Source of the DNA: Zantedeschia hybrid cultivar
Taxonomy: Eukaryota > Streptophyta > Magnoliopsida > Alismatales > Araceae
Length of the DNA: 64,000 bases
NCBI GenBank assembly: GCA_030544215.1
Contig: JARZZO010000002.1
Span: forward strand, 74,407,150 to 74,471,149
Reading direction: 5' to 3'
The notes below the pieces were generated by a model. That model was not told the DNA's origin and ran no database searches. It saw only the letters and a program-made list of their open reading frames with translations. This document shows, one piece after another, positions 24,701 to 32,159 of this stretch. Every line of letters starts with the position of its first letter. The stretch's first letter is position 1. Made by a program: the position numbers and the translations under genes.

Positions 24701-27700
24701 AGGAAAAATTATATTTACCCAAAACTTATCTAGGACCTTGGGTAAGCCCTTGAATTTTTATTAACTTTGAAAAAAACTTGAATACAATACATGGGGGGGA
24801 CATAAAACCTTACCCCTAAGTATTACATGATAATAAAAAAAAAACACTCACACAAAGTGACAGAACAAGTAGACATACATTTATTCTAGCCTTACATTGT
24901 AGGTGCTATACAAATGTTGCACATAATCGGCCCAAGACATATAAGCTTGGTAACATTGTTCATATTCATGTACAAATCGGTTATACTCATCTGTGAATGG
25001 GTAGATTATTGTCACCGGTATCCATCCCTGTGTCTTTGGCTCATGATTATTGACACCCCCAATATGTTGTTTTAGACGAAAAACTCCACCCGAAATAATC
25101 CGACTGCAGTAGTTGCATTTGACTTTGCGTGAAGCCATGTCTACGACGGTGCAGTGGTTCCATCCCGGGTCACCACGAGAGGTGACAGATGTGGCCTCAT
25201 TATGCTCAGAAGTCGACATCTTTAAAAATAAAAAATATATTAATAGGGAAAGAGATAATTAGTAATTAACTAATTAACTAATTACATAAAGAGAAATGGT
25301 GAGAAATAAGAAAAAACATAGAGAAAGAGAGTGAGATTTCATATCATACCTCGAGGGAGAGTGAGAGACAATGAGAAATAAAGCTACAAAGACAAAAAGA
25401 GGTTAGAGAGAAAAATTAAAATGCAATAAAAATAATATGATGAAAAAAAATTGATGTAGTCCGTCGGTCCGTCCTTTAGAGTTTAGAACTCTAGAGAGCT
25501 TTGGAAGTTTGGAGAGAAAGAAGTTAAGAGAGCTTTGAGTCTTTGAGAGAGTATGAGAGCTTAGAGAGAGAGAGAGAGAGAGAAGTTTTAGAGAGAGAGA
25601 GAAATGAGAATTTGTGTGAATGAGGGAGAGAAGGGTAGGAGGGGGTTTTATAGGGACTTGGGGGGGACTTGGAGGGGCTTAGAAGCCCCTCCCAACCGTT
25701 GGGAACCCATTTGAATGGGTTCCCAACGGCTAGTTCAGAACTAGCCGTTGGGTGGCCGGGTCGGCCGGACCGGTCCGACCCGGACCGACCCGGGTTGGGG
25801 TCGGCCGACCCGACCGAGCCCAACCCGATCCCAGCGATCCCGGCTGGGATCGTTGGGTCGGGGCTCGGGGTCGGGTCGGACCGCTCCGATTCCGAGCGGA
25901 CCGGGCGATCCGATCCGACCCGGTCCGACCCGGCCGACCATGCCTCTACCTCTTGGTCCTCCTCTTCTTCTTCTTCTTATCCCTCTAATCTCCTCTTTCC
26001 TCTTAGTTCCTTGTTCTTCCTCCTCTGAAGTTCTTCCAGTTCTTTTCTTTGTTTCCTCATCTCCAGTTGGCAGGGTTTAAGAGACACAGGACAGCAGTAG
26101 CAGATTGGTCCCTGTTTTTAGTCCCACGATAAAAATAGGGAGGGGCTCATGGGCAGGGGAACCAGCATCTAGACCACTGATGGCAGTATCGGCCATATCG
26201 TACTGGCATCGACTGATACGTACCAGTATCTGCCGTATTATACCAGTATCAGCCAATACATACCTGTACCGGACGGTACCGGTACCGATACAAGGGTGAA
26301 ACCGATATGGGCCAAAACTGGCTGCTACTGGGCCAACACCGCCGGTTTCAGCCCAGTACCAGTCTGGTACCACCTAAACAAGCTGATATCGATACCAATA
26401 CAGGTATGTATTTGTACCAGTACTGACTGATACCAAGACTGCCATCTTTGGTCTAGACGGGCTGGTCCCCTTAAGAATGCATTGCAAAGGCCCCCGAGCC
26501 TGAGCGAAGGCCCCAACTTGCCCCTGTCCGTGCCGCCGGCAGCCCCTGCGAGCCTCCCGCCAGCCCCACAGGCCACTGCCTGTGGAACACCGCCTGGCTC
26601 TGCCGGGATCACCGACACCTGCCACCGCACACCGTGGCACTGCCCGTGCTGGTTGCCAGCACCACAAAAAATTCTCCCTGTGTGTGTTGTTGGGGCGGAA
26701 GGAGGCAGAAAAAGGGAATGGAGCAGCTTCCCCGTGCCACACACCCCCCCCCAAAAAAAAAAGAAAAAAAAAAAACCTTTCTTAACCTGGTCAAACCAGA
26801 TTTGACCTGGTCAGCCACGTCCCTAGCAGGATCCTCCTGCCACACTTGAGCCGTGCCCTGGTCACCCTTGGTCCAACCTCAGGGCTCGAGCCCTCTTCAC
26901 TCAGCCTGGTTTAACCAGGTAAAATCTGGTCCGAACCAAGTTCGCCTCAGGGTCCGGCCCTGGTCTGTGGTGGTCCAAGCCACCAGGTCCCAATCGGCTC
27001 AAATGAGGGACCCCTAGGTCTGCTACAATGCACCAGGCAGTGCACCATGTTACCCTTAGCGCACCACCATCGTCGAGATCTCATCCAGACTCCGATCCAC
27101 GTGATGTCTGCACAGTTGGGCTCAACTCCATGGACCGACCTCGTTCCACGTGCTGCTGCCCCAACAGTACCTCATTTTGCGTGTTTTCCTACACCCACAC
27201 AGAGTACACCCGTTTGCAGATCTCGGGGCATGTGTCAGCCGCCTCGATTTGCGTACTAACATTTGGGCTCCTCTAGTATTATGGCACATTTTTTAAGTCC
27301 CAGCATCGCGTGCATCGTCCGAGGCCAGTCAACTACTGAGTTTTCCGCCCTATTTACTTGTTATTTGGTGATGCGTTGTAGCATGTTATCTCCCTGGGAG
27401 AAGTGGGCATTATTTTTATTGTAATTTGAGAGTGAGAACTCGAACACCCAGTGATCTTCTCCCACACTCCAGCATGGAGGTATGTGCTAACCCCTTCCAT
27501 TGCAACTTACTTTTCTAGAAAAGTATTTACTTTCATATGTGGCCCACTTATGAGGTTGGATTCCTAGCCGGTGATACATCATCACTGCTAGCTTGAGAGC
27601 GCGCTATACCTATCTCAAAAGTTTCAACAGGACTTTAGGGTACTTCTAATTCTCTAGACTTGCAGTAGTTCTTCAACTACCAATGGTCCCACATTTCCTC

Positions 27701-30700
27701 ATCGCGAGAGAGATGGTAACTCGGCTAGCTTCTGTTATTTGGCGTGGTTATCCAACTTTATGATTATACATTTTTTTTTAGAATAACATGGATTATTCAC
27801 TGATTATATTGAATATATAGAGGTAGTACAATCAACGGCTTGGAGAGAGTCCTTGCCAACAAGAAGAAAGGAAAACACTCATTACATCACCTCACTACAC
27901 TATTGCCAAACAAAAATTACAAAGGAGATAGTCATCACTACTAGAGACCGCAAATAAAACATGCCAACTTATCTCTGACGCTCAGAACAACCATGCTTCG
28001 TGGCTTTCTTGGACTGCAGATTCTCATCTACTACATTGGTTTTCAATAGCTTACGAAATTGACCTTGTTTATTGTGTATATGAATGCAACTTTACAATTG
28101 TGCAATTAGGTTGCATCGTTTATTTCTATATTATTTACTGCTGATTTTAATTTCGTTAGTGAGTCCGCATCAAATAGACTTGAAAACAAGTGTTTTATAG
28201 CATTTCCATTTCCCACAAGTTTTTTATTCAAAATTTATCTTTCCAACTCCAACTCCAACTTGTACATAGTCCTAAGTCCATGCCACCTTTTTTGTAGTTT
28301 TTCTTGATTAATACTCTCTTAACAACCGTACCTTCTAAAAGCTAAATGTGTGTATTTCTTTGCCTTTTTCTTGGTATGTTGATCAGACAGATCAGCCTAT
28401 TGTAAAAACCAGCCTTTGTAGTTACATAGCCCCCATCTGCTTTCTTGGCTTTAAGTATGCCATAGTATTCCCCACTTTGAAGCTCCCATTTCAAACTTTA
28501 CATTACAAATTTCTTTAAGAACATGTTGAGTTGGATAAAACATCATGTGCTAGATGCTATTTCTTAAATGGTAATTAAAAAGATCATGTGCTGTTCTTAA
28601 AAAGGGAACATCTGCATTCTCCTAAAACATAATATATTAACCACAAAATGAGACACACTAGTCAAAAAGCTGGTTGTCTTAAAGATGCAAGTAACACTGA
28701 AACATAAAATGAGTGCAAAAGCAATCTAAATTGGACTACTACACTCAAACTGTATAAAAAGCTTAAATATGCACATGAACATGAAGATGAAGCCATAATC
28801 CAAGTCTTCACAAATAAGGGCCTGAAGAACCGGTCAATAGAAAGATGTAAACATAAAATGTTTGCATTAATTCTCACCAGCTCTTGTCGAAGTTTATTAT
28901 TCTGTTGGATAATAGAATTCTTCTCATCCTCCAACTTTGAAATGAGAGCCACTGTCTGGAAAATACATTGCACAAAAAATTCACTCAAATAATAAAAACA
29001 CTCAATGCTTTTACTTATGAATACATTTTGTTTGTTTGGAATCATCTAAGAATATACTAAAATACCCAAAACTAATAGCAAGCAACAGAAATTTAAAGAA
29101 AGCTACATTTATAAAGTACAAAGTAATATCTACTTATATGGCTTGTACCTCTGCTGGGACATACAGCTGCCACAACCAAGTTGAAATCAAACTCAGAAAA
29201 CAGGGAGAAGTTTTCTACATAGTTCTTCAAGCAAAGTGCTAATGTCAACAAAGGAAAAAAACAGTAGACCTGAGATGCAGCAATTTTTTAGGTTAACTTC
29301 CACCTTATTTTTTCCAAACACAGATTTAATGCATATGCAAAAACAACAGGAGGGCATAAAACAAAGAAACAAAGCCTGACACTATGAAAAGGGATGGTCA
29401 CAATCTTGCAATAACATTGTTTCTGTCAAAGAAGCACAAGGCTATTCATTCACAATTCATTCTGGACTAACCGTTGATGCTTCACAGTGATGATAAACAT
29501 GGCAAATCTCCCTGAGCAGCTGAGTTTTTCTTCCCCTCCCTCCCTCTCTCACTGAGCAGCTGGATTTTTCTTTCCCCTTTTTTCTTCTCTCTCTCCTCAG
29601 GTGACTTCGTTATCCCGTGTAAGTCTCTCTGGGTCTCCACAATCCTATGGCAATCCCAGCAGTTAGAAGCAAATACCCAGGTAAAAGGCTGAGGGGTTTT
29701 TTTTTCTATTTACTTGTCTGTTGGGATTATTTGCTAATTTACATGTGAATTTGGTATCTTGTTAGTTTTATCTATGTCCATGTGATATCCATTGATATAT
29801 TATTATCTTCTTTTGGGGGGTAAGCATCACCTCAAATGCTTGGACCATCGCCGAGGTGTTTGAGGCTAAGCAACCCTCGGCCACCATGATTGCCTCACAC
29901 ACCTGATTACACAGTATCAAATTCTCAGCTATTTATACACAGACTTCCGCATGAAAAGGTAGCAAAATGAAACTAAAGCATGGCAAAAGAATGAAATAAC
30001 AGCTCCACTACACATCAAATCATTTTCTTCCAAAATTTCATCGGTCAGTTTGCCAGTTAGAAATCTGGCACTTTTAGACAGTGTATTGTTGGAATGGTAG
30101 CATCAAGAGGCCGAAAACCCATTTGGACTCGAGATTGGACCTTGGAGACTGCATAAAGAAGCATAATAAACGAATAACAGATGCGTGAGAGGAGATCATG
30201 GAAAGATGAAAAGTAAAAGAAGATGAGTAGAATAAAAGAAGACAATGGAGGGACCAGTGCAGAGGTAGGTAAGGAGGAGGAGGATAGAGATGGAATAGTA
30301 GCAGAATGGAAGGAGAAGAAACTTAAAAGTATGGGAGAAGTGAGGCAAGGGGGAAGAGCAACATCGTTGGTGGTGGCTCCAACAAATATCTTCAAAAGAT
30401 GCTAGACATTGCCACAAGGGATCCACAACTTGGAAAATCACTTGAATAGAGGATCCATTAAATTTGGACGATTAAAATCTGAACAATCAAATTAGCATGC
30501 ATCTACTTGATATGTAAAGCAAAACATTCATATCATAGATTCATAACAGCAAAACAAAACTCCTTTTTTATGGTTGAGAGGTGACATATTAACTCGTACA
30601 GATTAAACCTCCCTATCCAACATCATAATTCAATAAATAAATAAAAAAGCAAGAGAGAGACACAAGATCTGTGAAAGCCATAATCCCTCAATTTTTTTAT

Positions 30701-31936
30701 GTATAAAGCTCAACCAGATGATCGAGAAAAAATATGGCATAAAAATATCCATTCAAGTTCAAGCAAAAGATGAAAGAACATCGCAAATTCATGTATTCAG
30801 ATTCCAGAAATAATAATAAGAGAAAGAAACCACCTCTGGTGACTTTTCTTGAGATTCAGAAAATGCTCTCGCAGCCTGTGTCAAATTGCACGTCAATTTT
30901 CCAACTTCATTTATGTGTCTCCAGAAAATTATATCAAAGAAAGAAAGAAAAAAGAAAAAAAAAGATGCCCACAGCAAACAATTCTGACGCAGCTAAGGCC
31001 CCATTGTCTGAAACCGAAGGCCTAGGTGAAGAGCCCTCCTCTGACCCCTCAGGCACAGGTGATGGCGGCTGAGGCGGCGACACGTACAGCACCCTCAATT
31101 TGCACTCCTCCAGAGTTTTACCGGATTCTTTCGTGAACTGCAGATTAACCCATTTCACTGTGTCCTCTAAACAAAGCAACATCGCAGCAACAGAAGGAGG
31201 AAAAAATTTTACCGTCTCCGCGGTTATGTCCTTGACGGTAGTCCCCGGGCTCGCGACGACACTCTGAACAAGAAACTTGTCCTTGCACTGCATGTCGGCA
31301 GGAGCCTCCTTTTGGGCTTGCATCGTCACTGCCCGATCACCACAACAACAGTCGAAAGAAATAATTTTTTTCAAATCATCAACAAAAATTTCGCGCTGTT
31401 TATACATAAAAGGTGCGCAAATTCTGCATGCGCCCATCCGGCGGCAATACCGATGATGTCGCATGTGGATCGCGGCAGCACAACCCCTGTGTTCGGCCGA
31501 ACGCAGTATTTCTTCGGATTCGTCGTCTTAACCTGGCAAATCAGAAAAACATTTTTCCGCATAACCCGACCAATTCCAGACCAAAACGATCCCCACCACC
31601 CCAAACACAAATCCCCTGCTAGGGTTTCTTCGATCAACACGACCAAGATCAGAAAAAAGAGAAATTAAAGGGGAATCGAAGCGGGAAAGGAGCTCACGAT
31701 CACCTTGAAAGCGACATAATCATCCGTCTTGTTAGATAACTGCAGCGAACACGATATCTGCTTCTTCAGCTCGACTGCTCACGCGGGCCGGCCAAAATGC
31801 GCAACAAATCACACATCAAGCCCTGGAGGAACCCGTGGATCGCAAAGAAGGGGGGGAAAGAGAGAGTGAGAGAGATCATCTTACAGGGGAATCTGAGCTC
31901 TAATGGTTCGATGCCGAGGAGGTCTCCGGAACTCAT
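6608..31936 (-). CDS. VAP27: VAP27-type vesicle-associated membrane protein-associated protein (MSP domain)
   Basis: Eight exons join in frame into 238 residues: 31936-31885, 31774-31704, 31532-31451, 31328-31213, 31137-30973, 30875-30834, 28955-28878, 6718-6608. Plant VAP27 proteins are ER tail-anchored adaptors that bind FFAT-type motifs and work at ER-plasma membrane and other contact sites. The N-terminus MSSGDLLGIEPLELRFP opens the MSP domain (about 1-125). The VAP signature VKTTNPKKYCVRPNTG is residues 42-57, and VTMQAQKEAPADMQCKDKF follows at 69-87. A Pro/Ser linker (PPSPVPEGSEEGSSPR) leads to a coiled coil at 177-212 and a membrane anchor at 217-236 ending in KK. The length equals the family norm. 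All introns are GT-AG; the donor of intron 5 (GCT|GTGGGC) is weak. Intron 7 is 22159 bp. The start is the first ATG and fits homologues. The paralogue number is not decidable here. Confidence 0.93.
7604..8058. mobile_element. TIR MITE, 455 bp, with 10-bp target duplication
   Basis: The outer ends read ATAGTTGTCAATCTTGTCC and, on the opposite strand, ATAATAGTCAATCTTGTCC. Both flanks carry gatttcaagc (7594-7603 and 8059-8068). The subterminal DNA is full of gggacggg/cccgtccc words; the inside is AT-rich and non-coding. A 9-10 bp duplication favours a Mutator-type element. Confidence 0.72.
9183..9701. mobile_element. TIR element with GAGGCG-rich ends, 519 bp
   Basis: The direct repeat gctcccact flanks it perfectly on both sides (9174-9182 and 9702-9710). 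The ends are only loosely inverted (tagtcagaggtgagaggcg against tagttatcaaaggcgcctcg), and both subterminal regions are rich in aggcga. It is non-coding. The duplication of 8-9 bp allows hAT or Mutator. A short piece of similar DNA occurs at about 29820-29910. Confidence 0.6.
11200..11885 (+). mobile_element. Copia-like LTR and primer-binding site remnant
   Basis: A probable LTR ends just before ttgatatcagagc (11728-11740), which resembles the plant copia primer-binding site complementary to initiator Met tRNA (tggtatcagagc). A TATA-like tatatatgg occurs near 11490. The leader that follows is cut by the hAT insertion at 11886 and seems to resume after 18195. No gag or pol frame remains. The left LTR boundary is approximate. 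Confidence 0.45.
12092..15649 (-). pseudogene. L1 ORF2: endonuclease, reverse transcriptase, zf-RVT
   Basis: The reading starts with MKLISWNVRGPNGRLKQ (EEP endonuclease; the catalytic ETK motif appears as VETKIEAF) at 15649-15458 and continues in shifted frames to 15238 and 14993. The reverse transcriptase is seen at 14190-13723 (FCPISLLNGSYKI, KLDFHKVYDKVSW, GLRQGDPLS) and 13710-13468, where LQYADDTLLF holds the catalytic ADD. The C-terminus at 12919-12092 has WKVKSPPKIRAFMWLLL and the zinc-binding C..C..DVEHLFIHC of zf-RVT. Multiple frameshifts and stops make it inactive. Confidence 0.85.
15788..17513 (-). pseudogene. L1 ORF1 (DUF4283-like RNA-binding protein)
   Basis: Three overlapping open pieces (17513-16935, 16904-16418, 16421-15788) together read as a plant L1 ORF1. 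The DUF4283-like part contains HWKIESNAFDAWRED and, in the next frame, VWCKVYEIPLHLWDVEVF, followed by a basic, Ser-rich tail. At least two frame changes occur. Such proteins bind the LINE RNA; this one cannot be made intact. Confidence 0.65.
18196..19700 (+). repeat. Copia-like leader remnant
   Basis: This GC-rich, non-coding stretch continues the DNA interrupted at 11886. It opens with a palindromic cluster (actgttcacggtgaacagt near 18232, gttcgcgcgaac near 18262). The part at 18700-19310 is a diverged copy of 26830-27270, with shared blocks such as gccgcctcg, tgcaccagac and cctacac. No gag or pol motif survives. Confidence 0.45.
20667..21856. mobile_element. TIR element carrying a captured PPR gene fragment
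   Basis: The ends read GGTGTTTGGTTGCATTAT and, from the right inward, GGTGTTTGGAGACATTAT, followed on both sides by AT-rich DNA. The interior changes abruptly to GC-rich DNA (20800-21770) that includes a pentatricopeptide gene fragment. The layout resembles gene-capturing Pack-type elements. I see no clear target duplication, so the boundaries and superfamily are provisional. Confidence 0.5.
20945..21320 (-). pseudogene. Pentatricopeptide-repeat (PPR) protein fragment
   Basis: On the minus strand, pieces in shifting frames read FFDPTPEQNVVFWNAML, then GELEAVRHMFDGMPEGDQAS and WNPKIGF, then a stop where homologues continue, then VDRSAME and LFNQM, then DIAIGNALLSMYAKFRDMGA and AFAAM. These are consecutive PPR repeats of the PLS type (MPERDxxSWN and GNALLxMYAK signatures). 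At least one stop (TAG at about 21147) and frameshifts make it a pseudogene. It has no start or end of its own and is much shorter than a PPR gene, as expected for a captured fragment. Confidence 0.72.
23360..24240 (+). mobile_element. LTR remnant with CCACCGGTGGGG palindromes
   Basis: A cluster of palindromes centred on ccaccggtgg (23535-23640) is followed by a TATA-like ctataaata (23724-23732), a purine-rich leader and a polyadenylation-like aataaataaaaaa (23858). This reads as U3, R and U5 of an LTR. Downstream (23895-24200) four imperfect copies of a roughly 75-bp unit beginning tttggttcttccata occur. No internal coding domain is left. The start at 23360 (gactcg-rich) may be a truncated hAT-like end. 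Confidence 0.4.
24499..25942. mobile_element. hAT deletion derivative (copy A)
   Basis: The left terminus CAAGGTAGGCCAACTC and right terminus (inward) CATGGTCGGCCGGGTC are flanked by a perfect 8-bp duplication, cctctacc (24491-24498 and 25943-25950). The subterminal DNA is dense in GATCGG/CCGATC. The right arm has the palindromic block gggaaccc...gggttccc and actagccgttggg, also found in copy B (47619-51878). The inside keeps a short open frame with the BED finger and the transposase tail; the catalytic region is gone. The perfect duplication makes it the youngest hAT copy here. Confidence 0.85.
24881..25219 (-). CDS. BED-finger mini-protein from a hAT derivative
   Basis: An intact 112-codon frame. 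Residues about 15-60 form a BED zinc finger (GDPGWNHCTVVDMASRKVKC, NYCSRIISGGVFRLKQH), with the C..C and H..H ligands at VKCNYC and KQHIGGVNNH. The rest (YNRFVHEYEQCYQAYMSWAD, NVRLE at the end) matches the extreme C-terminus encoded by copy B. The catalytic and dimerisation domains between the two are missing. The product could bind hAT ends without cutting; this role is inferred. Expression is unknown. Confidence 0.55.
   Translation of the reverse strand: MSTSEHNEATSVTSRGDPGWNHCTVVDMASRKVKCNYCSRIISGGVFRLKQHIGGVNNHEPKTQGWIPVTIIYPFTDEYNRFVHEYEQCYQAYMSWADYVQHLYSTYNVRLE
26156..26472. mobile_element. Foldback MITE with CCAGTATC repeats
   Basis: The left end (ggggaaccagc, tctagaccactgatggcagt) recurs inverted at the right (actgccatctttggtctaga, gctggtcccc). 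The interior repeats ggtaccggtacc and accagtatc words many times in both orientations. It is non-coding, and no target duplication was recognised. Confidence 0.5.
26473..27560 (+). repeat. Second copia-like remnant
   Basis: A diverged relative of 18700-19310 in the same orientation. Around 27386-27404 the purine run gggagaagtgggca could be a polypurine tract before a 3' LTR. I found no coding domain or matching LTR pair; class assignment is tentative. Confidence 0.35.
28878..28955 (-). CDS. VAP27: VAP27 exon 7
   Basis: Encodes residues 177-202 of the coiled coil (LISKLEDEKN, QQNNKLRQEL). Acceptor TTTCCAG|ACA, donor CTG|GTGAGA. The exon is phase 0 at both ends. Confidence 0.9.
30834..30875 (-). 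CDS. VAP27: VAP27 exon 6
   Basis: A 42-bp micro-exon encoding residues 163-176, AARAFSESQEKSPE. Acceptor GACACAG|GCT, donor GAG|GTGGTT. Phase 0 at both ends, so it could be skipped without a frame change. Confidence 0.8.
30973..31137 (-). CDS. VAP27: VAP27 exon 5
   Basis: Encodes residues 108-162: FTKESGKTLEECKLRV, the Pro-rich stretch and the Ser-rich linker SVSDNGALAASELFA. The 3' end is the least certain boundary of the gene: the donor GCT|GTGGGC is weak, but it is the only in-frame GT near that position. Confidence 0.8.
31213..31328 (-). CDS. VAP27: VAP27 exon 4
   Basis: Encodes residues 69-107, VTMQAQKEAP to VKDITAET, the last part of the MSP core. It is followed by a 75-bp intron (31138-31212) that has no stop in frame. 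Confidence 0.92.
31451..31532 (-). CDS. VAP27: VAP27 exon 3
   Basis: Encodes residues 42-68, carrying the VAP signature and VVLPRSTCDII. Acceptor TTTGCCAG|GTT; the donor ATCG|GTATTG leaves phase 1. Confidence 0.93.
31704..31774 (-). CDS. VAP27: VAP27 exon 2
   Basis: Encodes residues 18-41, FELKKQISCSLQ followed by LSNKTDDYVAFK, the second strand pair of the MSP domain. Acceptor GAGCAG|TC, donor AAG|GTGATC. Confidence 0.92.
31885..31936 (-). CDS. VAP27: VAP27 exon 1
   Basis: Encodes residues 1-17 (MSSGDLLGIEPLELRFP) plus the first base of codon 18. The donor is T|GTAAG. It lies in a GC-rich stretch, as usual for a first exon in this type of genome. Confidence 0.9.
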
Positions 31937-32120
31937 CTGGCTCTCCCGCAGCCGCGGAGCAGCCGTGCTCGGGGAGGCGAAGGCGAAGGCAATGGCGGTG
32001 GCGAAGGGAAAGAGAAGCGGAGATTCCCCACCGCAGGAGAGGCCTCCAAGAACGAGGGGGGAAGAGGAGAGCGCACGAAAAGGGAGGGGGAGGTCTGGTG
32101 GGGTGTCGAAGTCTTTTTTT
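31937..32120 (-). promoter_or_regulatory. GC-rich 5' leader / promoter-proximal region of VAP27
   Basis: Directly upstream of the VAP27 start codon is a CpG-rich stretch (31937-32110) on an otherwise AT-rich background, ending in tttttttaaattcc near 32115. It is the likely transcribed leader and core promoter region. No TATA box can be fixed with confidence. Confidence 0.4.
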
Positions 32121-32159
32121 TAAATTCCTTCCCCCCAACACACTCTTTTTGGGATTTTC

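Larger units (their letters stand above)
6719..28877 (-). other. VAP27: VAP27 intron 7 (22159 bp)
   Basis: The donor is CTG|GTGAGA at 28877 and the acceptor TGTGCAG ends at 6719. The intron hosts all the elements listed between 7.6 and 27.6 kb. Stretches without an assigned feature (6.72-7.60, 8.06-9.18, 9.70-11.20, 19.7-20.67, 21.86-23.36 and 27.56-28.88 kb) hold no gene or RNA that I can recognise; the many short open frames there lack family signatures. Confidence 0.8.

Noticed and set aside
30934..31464. A single 176-codon minus-strand ORF instead of spliced VAP27 exons 4-5
   Set aside because: It reads through intron 4 and runs into introns at both ends. The spliced model restores the conserved family sequence exactly.
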